A stretch of 64,000 nt of DNA from Gracilibacillus halotolerans (GTDB lineage Bacteria > Bacillota > Bacilli > Bacillales > Amphibacillaceae), in contig NZ_JACHON010000002.1 in assembly GCF_014206945.1 (NCBI RefSeq), positions 186,001-250,000 of the forward strand, written 5' to 3'. The position numbers were made by a program, and so were the translations under genes. The notes under the pieces are model-generated. The model was not told where the DNA came from and made no database searches. It saw nothing but the letters and a program-made list of their open reading frames with translations. Position 1 is the stretch's first letter, and every line of letters begins with the position of its first letter. Shown here in pieces: positions 16,174 through 26,805 of this stretch.

Positions 16174-18927
16174 TTAACCAGTGTTACGAAGTCCTGCTGC
16201 AACTCCATTAATTGTTAATAATGCTTCCATTAATAGCTCATTGTATTCTTCACTGTCTTCCTCTACATTACGTAATTGAGAAAGAAGGAGTACTTGTAGA
16301 TGATTTAATGGATCTACTAAAGGATTACGCAGTCGGACAGATTCTTTAATATTTGGACGATAATCCAATAATTCTTCTTGTCCAGTAATTTGAATAACAA
16401 TGTCTTTTGTAATATCGTATTCTTCCTTAATTTGTTGGAAGATTCTTTCGCTAATTTCTTTGTCATCCACCATATTTGCATATTCTTTGGCAGTTTGTAA
16501 GTCAGCTTTCGTTAGAGCCATTTGTAAATTGTTAATCGTAGCTTCAAAGAAAGGCCAATGTTTATACATATTTTGGAGGATACTTAAATTGCCAGTTTCG
16601 TCTAAAAATTTCTTAATACCAGTACCAGCAGCAAACCAAGCAGGTAAGAGCTGTCTACTTTGCGTCCATGCAAAGACCCAAGGAATCGCACGTAAATCTT
16701 CAAATCTGTTACTGCCTTTACGCTTCATTGGTCGTGATCCGATGTTAAGATTTCCTAGCTCGTTAAGTGGAGTTGCTTGGTTGAAATAAGATAAGAAACC
16801 ACCATCATCAAATACAAGGCTTTGATACTTTTCTAATGCATAGTTAGAAATGGAGTTCATCGCCTCAATTTCTTCTTTAGTAGGTTCCATGTCTACTTTT
16901 TCACTTTCAAGTCCTAATATTCCTGTCATTAATGTCGAAGTAGCTTGTTCTAGGCTTCGATAAGCTATATCTTCAATTAAATAACGTGAAGATAGTACTT
17001 CACCTTGTTCGGTTATTTTGACACCATCGCCTAGAGTAACTGGCGGCTGGGATAATAAACTAGAATAAAGTGGGCCACCACCACGACCGAGAGAACCACC
17101 GCGACCATGGAAATATTTTAATTTCACGCCATAATTACTAGCAATTGCATGTATTTTCTCTTGGGCTTTGTATAATTCCCAGTTTGCGGTAATATTTCCT
17201 CCGTCTTTACTACTGTCAGAGTATCCGAGCATTACTTCTTGAAGGTTACCACGAGCATCGATGTGCTTTCGATAAAGTGGAAGCTCGAGTAATTTTAGAA
17301 GCATATCTGGTCCATTTTGTAAGTCTTCGATTGTTTCGAGTAGTGGAGCAATATGAATTCTGCTTACAACCGTTCCGTCAGGATATACTCGATAAAGACC
17401 AGCTTCTTTAGCTAACACTAATACTTCTAGAATATCACTTGCATTTTCTGTCATACTAATTAGATATACTTCGATTGCTCTTAGGCCGAAGGTATCTTGT
17501 GCTTTCTTTATCATTCGGAATGTATTAATCACTTCTAACGTTTCATCGCTAAATTCATCATAGATAGAAACAAGTGGTCGAGGATCTTCTAAAACCTTGG
17601 TTAATGTTTTAATTTTTTCATCCTCTTGAAGCGAACTGTAATCTTCCGTTGTTCCAACTTTACGGAAAATCTCTTTAAGAGCAGATTCATGTTCACCACT
17701 GTGGTTTCTAATATCTAATGACGCTAGGTGGAAACCGAATAAATCTACTTGTCGAATAGTTTTTCTTAGTTGTTTAATTGGATTGCTTTTCGGATGATGT
17801 AATTCCATACTATCGCGAATGAGCAATAAATCTTCTAAAAGTTCTTCTGACTTTTGATAACCATGCTCTTGTTCATTTTCAGTTAATTCTAGTTTTTTCA
17901 ACATTAGTGATAGCTTTACACGGTATACTTCGTCTTCTTTATGCCATCCATTGAATGCTAGAACCTTACGATCTTTTTCGATAGATTCTCTAATCGCATC
18001 ACTGACAGACACTTTTGTATCTGAATGACTTAGGCGATGTTTAAGAATTTGTAGAGATTCACGATATTTCTTTAAAACTAATTCACGATGCTTTTTAAGT
18101 GTTTCATACGTCGTTGTTGCTTTTACAAATGGGTTACCGTCACGGTCGCCACCAATCCAAGATCCAAAACGTAAAAAGGATGGTATGTTCCAACGGTAAT
18201 TATAATTTTCGAATAACAAATCTTCTAGGTCATCATGTATTTTCGGTAAGACATCAAATAATACACGATCAAAATAATATAGACCGTTCGAAACTTCTTT
18301 CATAACAGATGGTTTCTTTTGTCTGATTTCTTGCGTTTGCCATAAAATTGTAATTTCATTTTCAATTCGTTCTTTAATTATTTTCTTATCGTAACGAGTG
18401 TATGAATAGTCCCAAGCAATTAACAAGCGAGCAATACGCTTATGTATTTGCAGAATCGTTCTTCTAGTAGCCTCCGTTGGGTGTGCGGTCATAATCAACT
18501 CCATAGAAAGCTTGTTAAGTAATTCGGTAACTTGTTCTGGTTGAATATTATTGTCAATTAATTTCTTTACACCGTCTTCTAATGACCGCGGTTGAATAAT
18601 CGTATCATCTTCTGCTTGATATTCTCTACGTCGACGTAATCGATAATTTTGCTCTGCGATGTTAAGTAGATGCAGATGCGTAGCAAATGCTCGAATAACA
18701 TTCTGACGTGTATCTGGTCCCAAAGTTGCAATCATCTGCTTAATTTTATTTTGTGATTCGATGCTTTCTGTCAAACGAACTTCGGTGGATAAGGATCGGA
18801 TTGTGCGTACGGTAGTTAAGAGTGCTTCTCCACCTTCATTTTCTAAAACATTATCGAGAATAGTTGTTAAGTATTCTGCATCCTGTATTAAACTAGCACT
18901 TGATTTTTTCGTTGATGTAGTCCCCAT
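16174..18927 (-). CDS. ppc: Phosphoenolpyruvate carboxylase
   Basis: This 917-residue enzyme makes oxaloacetate from PEP and bicarbonate, refilling the TCA cycle. Characteristic motifs are TAHPTEATRRT (catalytic His), FGSWIGGDRDGNPFV, GYSDSSKDGG, FHGRGGSLGRGGGP and the C-terminal NGVAAGLRNTG. The length is normal for bacterial Ppc. The ATG at 18927 has AGGAAG at good spacing; the in-frame GTG three codons upstream overlaps that site. It stands alone with its own terminator. Confidence 0.95.
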   Translation of the reverse strand: MGTTSTKKSSASLIQDAEYLTTILDNVLENEGGEALLTTVRTIRSLSTEVRLTESIESQNKIKQMIATLGPDTRQNVIRAFATHLHLLNIAEQNYRLRRRREYQAEDDTIIQPRSLEDGVKKLIDNNIQPEQVTELLNKLSMELIMTAHPTEATRRTILQIHKRIARLLIAWDYSYTRYDKKIIKERIENEITILWQTQEIRQKKPSVMKEVSNGLYYFDRVLFDVLPKIHDDLEDLLFENYNYRWNIPSFLRFGSWIGGDRDGNPFVKATTTYETLKKHRELVLKKYRESLQILKHRLSHSDTKVSVSDAIRESIEKDRKVLAFNGWHKEDEVYRVKLSLMLKKLELTENEQEHGYQKSEELLEDLLLIRDSMELHHPKSNPIKQLRKTIRQVDLFGFHLASLDIRNHSGEHESALKEIFRKVGTTEDYSSLQEDEKIKTLTKVLEDPRPLVSIYDEFSDETLEVINTFRMIKKAQDTFGLRAIEVYLISMTENASDILEVLVLAKEAGLYRVYPDGTVVSRIHIAPLLETIEDLQNGPDMLLKLLELPLYRKHIDARGNLQEVMLGYSDSSKDGGNITANWELYKAQEKIHAIASNYGVKLKYFHGRGGSLGRGGGPLYSSLLSQPPVTLGDGVKITEQGEVLSSRYLIEDIAYRSLEQATSTLMTGILGLESEKVDMEPTKEEIEAMNSISNYALEKYQSLVFDDGGFLSYFNQATPLNELGNLNIGSRPMKRKGSNRFEDLRAIPWVFAWTQSRQLLPAWFAAGTGIKKFLDETGNLSILQNMYKHWPFFEATINNLQMALTKADLQTAKEYANMVDDKEISERIFQQIKEEYDITKDIVIQITGQEELLDYRPNIKESVRLRNPLVDPLNHLQVLLLSQLRNVEEDSEEYNELLMEALLTINGVAAGLRNTG

Positions 18928-19480
18928 TTGTCCCACTTCCTTTCTGAAATTTTTGTGTCAGACCCATTCGTTGGATAGGTTTATAAATAAAGATAGCCTT
19001 AGACGATAGGAATAGAGGTATTACAAATGAATACATCTATATTAGGCTGGATGAGATTCGAGGATGGTATGGACAAACGGCCCATAAAAAAAACCGTCTG
19101 TGTGATAATAGAAACAGACACTTTACTATCTTAACATGAATAAGAACATGTACGTAATAATTTGTCCTAAGATTCCTAATAGTCTGACAAATCAATCGTA
19201 GTTTGTAAAAATAGTAAAAATATTGGCATGGGTTATTAACAGTTTATGATAAATAAAGTATTTTCGCAAATTTTTTTAAATGATTTAAGGAAGAACAAGG
19301 TAGTAATTTTGCTTTTTTACTAGTCTAATAGAGTTAAAATACATGCTTTCTTGTATAGATATAAGCAATACTATTAATTTCGACAGATACCTCATTTTTC
19401 CGTTAGGAGAGTATAAAATTTCTTTGATGGAGTAAAGCGAAGTAGTAGAAAATTAGAGCAAAAGGATGTTGGCCGCAAAG
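18928..19480. other. Gene-free region between ppc and glpK leader
   Basis: About 550 bp of AT-rich sequence between divergent genes with no convincing frame. It must contain the ppc promoter; a minus-strand hairpin with T run lies at 19086-19119. Confidence 0.4.
19086..19119 (-). terminator. Terminator-like hairpin in the ppc leader
   Basis: On the minus strand GTCTGT and ACAGAC (6-bp stem) are followed by GG and eight T. No minus-strand gene lies upstream, so it may be an attenuator in a long ppc leader or the end of a small RNA. Confidence 0.45.
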
Positions 19481-19517
19481 GATGCATGTAGTAGTTTATT
19501 ATGACTGCGATTCGGAG

Positions 19518-19523
19518 TATAAT
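19518..19523 (+). promoter_or_regulatory. Probable -10 box of glpK transcript
   Basis: TATAAT about 210 bp before glpK and 40 bp before the leader hairpin. The -35 at 17-nt spacing (GTTTAT) is poor, as expected for a promoter that is activated or AT-dependent. Confidence 0.4.
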
Positions 19524-19563
19524 AGTATCAACCATACGGATAAATTTAAAAACTTACACCGAA

Positions 19564-19630
19564 GAGCCTACATGAATTTTTTCATTACCAAAAAATATTG
19601 GTTTAAATTCAATGTGGGCTATTTTCTATT
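19564..19630 (+). terminator. Leader terminator upstream of glpK (probable GlpP-type antitermination)
   Basis: AGCCTACATGAAT pairs with ATTCAATGTGGGCT with a bulge, followed by ATTTTCTATT, 100 bp before glpK. In Bacillus subtilis, glp transcripts carry leader terminators that GlpP overrides in the presence of glycerol-3-phosphate; the same arrangement is inferred here. Confidence 0.55.
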
Positions 19631-19718
19631 CATTGTTCAGAGGAATGGATGCAGAGGATTAAGGGTATAGCATAGTAGATTATTTTACATATTAGTGTTA
19701 ACAAGACGTGGAGAGTAA

Positions 19719-21230
<1,512 letters not shown>

Positions 21231-21354
21231 GTCATACCCTGTACAGTTTTTTTATGGAAAGATGGATGTATATTAAGAAAAAGAGCAATCTACTAGAATG
21301 AACGCGCAAATATCGTATAGAGAACCATTACCAATCGTAGAAAGGACGAACGAA

Positions 21355-23004
21355 ATGAATTTTTCAAGTCTTGCTAGAAGTGAAACATATAGACAGATGA
21401 AAGAAAAAGAGCTTGACCTCATTGTTATTGGTGGTGGTATCACGGGTGCCGGAATCGCACTAGATGCCACAATGCGGGGAATGAATGTTGCGTTGTTTGA
21501 GATGCAAGATTTTTCTGCTGGAACATCTAGTCGATCTACAAAATTAGTTCATGGTGGACTTCGTTATTTAAAGCAACTAGAAGTTAAGATGGTAGCAGAA
21601 GTAGGAAAAGAACGAGCAGTAGTATACGAAAATGGTCCACACGTGACAACACCAGAATGGATGTTACTTCCTTTTTATGAGGGTGGGACATTTCGTTCTT
21701 TTTCTACAAATATAGGTTTACGAGTGTATGATTTCTTAGCGGGTGTAAAAAAGGCAGAACGGCGACAACTATTAACGAAAGAAGAAGCACTTCGGAACGA
21801 ACCTTTATTAAAACAAGAAGGCTTAGTAGGTGCAGGCTATTATGTTGAATATAAAACCGATGATGCACGTTTAACCATGGAAGTATTAAAAAAAGCAGTT
21901 GAAAAAGGGACAATGGCAATAAATTATGCAAAAGTAGAAGGATTTATCTATGAAGAAGGAAGTTTGAAAGGGGTACGTGTCATCGATCAACTAACTCAGG
22001 ACACATATGATTATTATGCTAAATCCGTTATCAATGCGACTGGTCCATGGGTCGATACACTACGTGAAAAAGATAACTCAAAAGAGGGAAAGACTCTCCA
22101 ATTAACAAAAGGTGTTCACCTAGTTTTTGATCAATCACGCTTTCCTCTGCAGCAGGCTGTCTATTTCGATACACCTGATGGTCGAATGATATTTGCGATA
22201 CCACGGGAAGGTAAGACATATGTTGGAACAACCGATACTGTGTATGATGGAGATATTGCGCATCCTGTCATGACAATAGAAGATAGAGAATACATTTTAA
22301 AAGCAATCCAATTTATGTTTCCAAGTGTCGAAATAACTGAGGATGATGTCGAGTCAAGTTGGGCAGGGTTACGACCATTAATTGGCGAAGAGGGAAAAAG
22401 CCCATCTGAGATTTCACGTAAAGACGAGATATTTGAATCTTCAACTGGCTTAATTTCTATTGCAGGTGGAAAATTAACAGGATACCGTAAAATGGCAGAA
22501 GAAGTTGTCGATATCATTGTCGACCGGATGGTAAAGGAAAACCGTAGTGTATTTTATCCTAATAATACAGCAACACTCCCTATATCAGGTGGAGATGTTG
22601 GTGGCTCAAAAGGCTTCGAAGAATTTAAAGAGAAAAAGACGGAAGAAGCTGTTCGCCTAGGATTGGCAGAAGAAGACGCAAAAAATATTGTCCAAAGATA
22701 TGGTTCAAATGTCGATCATATTTTAGATTATTATGAAGAAGCAAAAAGGGTAGAATCTATACTTGATCCGTTAACAGAAGCAATATTACAGTACAGTATC
22801 AACGAGGAAGCTACATGTACACCAAGTGACTTTTTTATTAGAAGAACCGGTGCATTGTTCTTTCATATGGAATATGTACAAAGGAAAAAAGATACTGTTA
22901 TCGACCGTATGCAAGAAATCTTCCAATGGGATGAGGAAGAAAAACTCAAGCATGCAAAGGAGCTAGAAAAACATATTTTAGAAGCTGTAAAACCTACGAA
23001 TTAA
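21355..23004 (+). CDS. glpD: Aerobic glycerol-3-phosphate dehydrogenase
   Basis: This 549-residue FAD enzyme oxidises glycerol-3-phosphate to dihydroxyacetone phosphate at the membrane. The FAD-binding VIGGGITGAGIALDA lies near the N-terminus, followed by GTSSRSTKLVHGGLRYL and GGKLTGYRKMAEE. The start at 21355 has AAAGGA at good spacing and matches the usual GlpD beginning (F-S-S-L); an in-frame ATG at 21298 lacks a ribosome site and would add 19 residues. A terminator follows. Confidence 0.95.
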   Translation: MNFSSLARSETYRQMKEKELDLIVIGGGITGAGIALDATMRGMNVALFEMQDFSAGTSSRSTKLVHGGLRYLKQLEVKMVAEVGKERAVVYENGPHVTTPEWMLLPFYEGGTFRSFSTNIGLRVYDFLAGVKKAERRQLLTKEEALRNEPLLKQEGLVGAGYYVEYKTDDARLTMEVLKKAVEKGTMAINYAKVEGFIYEEGSLKGVRVIDQLTQDTYDYYAKSVINATGPWVDTLREKDNSKEGKTLQLTKGVHLVFDQSRFPLQQAVYFDTPDGRMIFAIPREGKTYVGTTDTVYDGDIAHPVMTIEDREYILKAIQFMFPSVEITEDDVESSWAGLRPLIGEEGKSPSEISRKDEIFESSTGLISIAGGKLTGYRKMAEEVVDIIVDRMVKENRSVFYPNNTATLPISGGDVGGSKGFEEFKEKKTEEAVRLGLAEEDAKNIVQRYGSNVDHILDYYEEAKRVESILDPLTEAILQYSINEEATCTPSDFFIRRTGALFFHMEYVQRKKDTVIDRMQEIFQWDEEEKLKHAKELEKHILEAVKPTN

Positions 23005-23028
23005 ATCCTGCAAAAAGCAGGATTTTTC
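23003..23028 (+). terminator. Terminator of glpKD
   Basis: AAATCCTGC and GCAGGATTT form a 9-bp stem with a 5-nt A loop and a T run, beginning at the glpD stop. Confidence 0.85.
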
Positions 23029-23137
23029 CCATTTAATAGGGAATATATTAACTTAGTAACAATATCCAAGCGAAACAATAGCGAATACCATATAATAGAT
23101 ACGATAGATTTATTTTACTTTGAAAAGGGGTCGTGGC

Positions 23138-23758
23138 ATGACGATATTAACGACAGATGGAGCAAAACAATGGATGTTCTCGATAAAAGAGCGAATGGAG
23201 AAAAATATAGATCAACTAACGGCATTAGATCAAGCAATTGGCGATGGGGATCATGGTTTAAATATGGTGCGAGGCTTTACAGAGGTTTCCGGAAAAATAA
23301 ATAATGTAACGTATGGATCTGTATCAGATGTTTTAAAAAGTGCTGCTATGACACTTTCCGCAAAAGTTGGTGGTGCTTCTGGTCCACTTTATGGTACCGC
23401 CTTCTTAGCGATGTCGGTTGTTTTTCAAGATAAAGAAGTTGATCAACAAGTACTTAAACAAGGTATTGTTGAAGCAGCCGAAAGTATTAAGAAAAGAGGA
23501 AATGTAGAATTAGGCGATAAAACGATGTATGATGTATGGTTTCAAGTTGGTGAGGTGTTAGACTCCGAGATAGAGGATTGGAATGACGTGGCAGAAGTTT
23601 GTCAAGCCATGATTGAGGACACTCGTGAATTAGAGGCTTCCAAAGGACGGGCTAGCTATTTAGGGAATCAGTCGAAAGGTCATGTAGATCCTGGCTCAAT
23701 GTCATCCTTTTATATATTTGAAGCGTTAGTAGAGGTATTAAAAGGAGAAAAATTATGA
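23138..23758 (+). CDS. dhaL: Dihydroxyacetone kinase ADP-binding subunit DhaL
   Basis: In the PTS-dependent Dha kinase, DhaL carries ADP as a bound cofactor that is phosphorylated by DhaM and passes the phosphate to Dha on DhaK. The all-helical DhaL domain shows the Mg-ADP motif IGDGDHGLNM and GGASGPLYGT. The ATG at 23138 follows AAAAGGGG; this gives 206 residues. It overlaps dhaM by 4 nt. No dhaK precedes it, although dhaK-dhaL-dhaM is the usual order. Confidence 0.9.
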   Translation: MTILTTDGAKQWMFSIKERMEKNIDQLTALDQAIGDGDHGLNMVRGFTEVSGKINNVTYGSVSDVLKSAAMTLSAKVGGASGPLYGTAFLAMSVVFQDKEVDQQVLKQGIVEAAESIKKRGNVELGDKTMYDVWFQVGEVLDSEIEDWNDVAEVCQAMIEDTRELEASKGRASYLGNQSKGHVDPGSMSSFYIFEALVEVLKGEKL

Positions 23759-24144
23759 ATGCTAAAGTAGGTATCGTAATAATTTCCCACAGTTTGAAGA
23801 TCGGTGAAGGTGTGAAGGAATTGGCAGGGCAAGTGATTCAGGATGTACCAATCGAAGTTGCAGCAGGCACAACAGAGAATGAAATAGGTACAAGCATTGA
23901 AAAAATTCAAGCAGCTATTGAAAAGGCTAATAAAGGAGCAGGTGCTCTATTGATGTATGATCTTGGTAGTGCAAAAATGAACGCAGAAATGGCAATAGAA
24001 TTTGCTAATAACCAGGATGTTAAAATAGCAGAAGGTATTCCTCTAGTGGAAGGTGCGTATATCGCGGCAGTCGAATCCAATATGGGACATAGCTTAGCAG
24101 AAATTCTACTAAGCTTAGAAAAAATTCAACTAGAAAACATGTAA
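23755..24144 (+). CDS. dhaM: PTS phosphodonor subunit DhaM (EIIA-Man-like domain)
   Basis: This 129-residue single-domain DhaM takes phosphate from HPr on a His in the N-terminal IISHSLKIGEG and rephosphorylates the ADP of DhaL. It is the short Gram-positive form without HPr and EI domains. It is coupled to dhaL by an ATGA overlap. A gene-end repeat follows. Confidence 0.88.
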   Translation: MNAKVGIVIISHSLKIGEGVKELAGQVIQDVPIEVAAGTTENEIGTSIEKIQAAIEKANKGAGALLMYDLGSAKMNAEMAIEFANNQDVKIAEGIPLVEGAYIAAVESNMGHSLAEILLSLEKIQLENM

Positions 24145-24208
24145 AAACACGAAGTAAATCTATTTATAATAGAGACTTTGACATAACTTAATTTTTAATC
24201 ATCGAAGA

Positions 24209-24419
24209 CGAACAATAAATAAAATGCTGTTTTATTAATTACGTAGTCAAAACACGAGACTCCAGCAGGAAAAGCAACAGCTGAAAATCCATTTCATAAG
24301 TTTTCAAAAACTTATGAAATTAGTTGAAGCGTTGCCTGCGGAAAGCGAAGTGTTTTAGCGAAGTAATTATAAAAAAGCGTAGATACCGAACGAATTCTAA
24401 CAAATCGTTCGGCATCTAC
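24209..24419. repeat. Dispersed gene-end repeat, copy A
   Basis: The core (24236-24369) has related inverted ends: TAATTACGTAGTCAAAACAC on the left and, inverted, TAATTACTTCGCTAAAACAC on the right. Its centre is a hairpin (TTCATAAGTTTT / AAAACTTATGAA). Next to it lies the 41-nt hairpin listed as terminator at 24371. GAACAATAAA outside the left end is also shared with the other copies (46.35 and 61.97 kb). Confidence 0.8.
24371..24419 (-). terminator. Terminator hairpin of repeat copy A, serving the minus-strand oxidoreductase
   Basis: GTAGATACCGAACGA and TCGTTCGGCATCTAC pair and, on the minus strand, run into TTTTTT. It is placed right after the stop of the gene at 24465. Confidence 0.8.
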
Positions 24420-24464
24420 TATAATAAAATACTTCTGTCCCGGGCTCTTACGGTTTTTCATATC

Positions 24465-25649
24465 CTATTCATACGTAATTGTTTTTCCAGGTCTGCTCCA
24501 GTCAAATTCTAATTCTGCTGGCATTTTAAACTGTTCATAACAATTTTTTAAAGCCTCTTCCAGTCCACTCACCGTAGTCAATTTATTACTCTCATCATAT
24601 TGAATTAAATGTTTTGGAAACGTTGGAATTGGGTCAACGGAACGATGAATCCCATCAATAGCGTATACATGTGCACCAGCAGCTTCAGGTCCACAGAGTA
24701 CTTCATGCGAATTTTGCTCAACAGCCTCTACCATTCGGTCAAGCTTGCGTAAATGAATACGATCTGGACTTTTGTATACTTTCGTTTCTCCATTCTTCCA
24801 TGTAGCAACAATTTCGTCTCCCTCATCATTCGGATGATAGGTAATTGTTGCATTCTCAAACTCTAAAAAGTATTGTGGCTTGTATTCATCTTTTACAGCA
24901 TGCGAGGCAAGATATAAAATTTCTACATTATTCGATGTCTTTATGTTAACAGCACACGTATCGAAGGTTTCAATAGGATTAGCACGGTACAATTCAGCTT
25001 TAAGCTCTTGTATTTTTGTACTAGTTGAAATCGACTCTCCACTTAAATAAAAAAGATGATGTAAAAAATGTGCAGTAGCATTACTTAACACGCTATCAAA
25101 GATTTTTTCTCCATTTGGACCAAATTGTTTTCCAGCCCAACCAGACCGGTTATAATAATCCGCATTCCTAGGCCAGAGCACTAAACTTTTCATCCTTTTC
25201 GGTTGACCAAACTTGCCGGCTACGATGTCTTGCTTTAATTCTTGTACGGAATCAGTAAAAGACCAATTAAAGCCAATCGCAAGCATTTTCTTCGTTCGAT
25301 CTCTTGTTTCAATCATCTGATGTAGTTCCTCCACATCTGCGGTGACAGGTTTTTCACATAATACATGACTGCCATTTTCCATAGCTAAGCATGCCTGCTT
25401 CTTATGTAGGTGAATCGGTGTAGCAATTATAGCTAAATCTGCATCATGTTCTTTATAAAAGTTTTCTAAAGAATCGTAAACAGGTATTTCCTTTTTCATA
25501 ATCTCGTCGTAGAATCTTGATTTCTCTAATGTAATATCAACGACTCCTTTTAAGTATGCGTTTACATTGTTCGACATTAAAAGTTCTTCTGCATAAATAT
25601 TCCCATAACCCCCAACACCAACTAGTACGATGGAAACCTTGTCTGTCAT
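24465..25649 (-). CDS. Gfo/Idh/MocA-family oxidoreductase
   Basis: This 394-residue NAD(P)-dependent sugar or cyclitol dehydrogenase has an N-terminal Rossmann fold (IVLVGVGGYGNIYAEELL) and the family motif LCEKPVTA near 95. It is transcribed away from the AraC gene, and both start in the same 180-bp intergenic region, so AraC may control it. Substrate unknown; it is not closely similar to the second family member at 26806. Confidence 0.85.
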   Translation of the reverse strand: MTDKVSIVLVGVGGYGNIYAEELLMSNNVNAYLKGVVDITLEKSRFYDEIMKKEIPVYDSLENFYKEHDADLAIIATPIHLHKKQACLAMENGSHVLCEKPVTADVEELHQMIETRDRTKKMLAIGFNWSFTDSVQELKQDIVAGKFGQPKRMKSLVLWPRNADYYNRSGWAGKQFGPNGEKIFDSVLSNATAHFLHHLFYLSGESISTSTKIQELKAELYRANPIETFDTCAVNIKTSNNVEILYLASHAVKDEYKPQYFLEFENATITYHPNDEGDEIVATWKNGETKVYKSPDRIHLRKLDRMVEAVEQNSHEVLCGPEAAGAHVYAIDGIHRSVDPIPTFPKHLIQYDESNKLTTVSGLEEALKNCYEQFKMPAELEFDWSRPGKTITYE

Positions 25650-25826
25650 TTGGACATCTCCTCACTTTTCTTTTTACAAAATAATCAATTATAATAGAAT
25701 AAGATTTTACTATAAAAACTATTATTCATGAAAATAACACCAAGAAATCATATTGTCAACGTAATTTATCTTTATCGAAAAGAAAATAAATAGAAAATAT
25801 AGAGAGGTAATATCGGAGGAACCGCG

Positions 25827-26651
25827 ATGTTAAAAGCCATACAACTTAATCAAACAGGTGTTAAATTATATGAAAGCAAACACCACCCTGGCGATCGGGT
25901 CGAAGAGCATCACCATCCGATTTTTCAGTTGCTTTATACGTTAGAAGGTACAGGGGATATTAAATTAGATGGAAAGCAGTATCATCTCGAACAGGATCAT
26001 TTAGCATTTATCGTACCATATACACCTCATGCCATTGTATCGGATAAAAAAATGACTGTCCTAGTATTGGCATTTAGTGAGGAGGCATTATCCCTTCTTC
26101 GCGATGATGCGTTACAAAAAAAACTTTCTAAATCTAAAATCATTCAAATCGATTCATTTACAAGTAGTGATATTCGTCAGCTTTTACGAACGTTACTTTA
26201 TGAACAAGCGAATGAGTCAGAGCATCAAAAACTCGGTTTACACATTGCTTTAGCACAATTATTATTATTGGCGGTTAGAGGGGAACGCAAAAGCATTGCA
26301 CTGGATGCTAACATGCTTCGAGCAGAGCGATTAAAAGAATATATTGATACCCATTACTTTGAATGGATTAATGCAGAGGATTTGGCGGCGAGATTAGGTA
26401 TGAGTACTCGGCATATGAATACAATTTTTAAAGAAACGTATTCTGTGACGCCGATTCAATACTTAACAGAAGTAAGGATAGGCTTAGCAAAAAAAATGTT
26501 AGCGGAAACGGATAAAGACATTGCATCGATTTGCTTTGAAGTTGGCTTTGAATCGATCTCGACTTTTTATCGAACGTTTAAGAATTTAACCTCTTTATCA
26601 CCAAACAAATATCGACATAAAGAAAAGAGATACACAGGAAAAGCAAACTGA
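25827..26651 (+). CDS. AraC-family transcription regulator with cupin sensor domain
   Basis: This 274-residue regulator has an N-terminal cupin sugar-sensing domain (EEHHHPIFQLLYTLEGTG) and two C-terminal helix-turn-helix motifs (AEDLAARLGMSTRHMNTIFK; IASICFEVGFESISTFYRTF). It sits between a divergent oxidoreductase gene and a catabolic operon and probably responds to their substrate. A terminator follows. Confidence 0.88.
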   Translation: MLKAIQLNQTGVKLYESKHHPGDRVEEHHHPIFQLLYTLEGTGDIKLDGKQYHLEQDHLAFIVPYTPHAIVSDKKMTVLVLAFSEEALSLLRDDALQKKLSKSKIIQIDSFTSSDIRQLLRTLLYEQANESEHQKLGLHIALAQLLLLAVRGERKSIALDANMLRAERLKEYIDTHYFEWINAEDLAARLGMSTRHMNTIFKETYSVTPIQYLTEVRIGLAKKMLAETDKDIASICFEVGFESISTFYRTFKNLTSLSPNKYRHKEKRYTGKAN

Positions 26652-26665
26652 TAAGACTTTTTTAT

Positions 26666-26696
26666 ATCCTCATCAACTAAAAAGATGGGGATTTTT
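26666..26696 (+). terminator. Terminator of the AraC gene
   Basis: ATCCTCATC and GATGGGGAT (one G-U pair), 9-nt loop, T run. Confidence 0.75.
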
Positions 26697-26715
26697 ACTG
26701 CAATAAAGTCATTTC

Positions 26716-26732
26716 CGAAATTAAGAATTTCG
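26716..26732 (+). promoter_or_regulatory. Palindrome upstream of the oxidoreductase operon
   Basis: CGAAATTAAGAATTTCG has perfect 7-bp arms around 3 nt, about 75 bp before the operon start. It could be a regulator site; the regulator is unknown. Confidence 0.35.
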
Positions 26733-26805
26733 TTCTTAGATTAGTAAGACGGATTGAAAGATGTGAGCTATGATGGAACCAACAAAGATAAAGGAGAGAT
26801 AAATC

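Noticed and set aside
19482-19670. Small plus-strand frame before glpK
   Set aside because: It overlaps the leader -10 box and terminator hairpin, and has no ribosome site.
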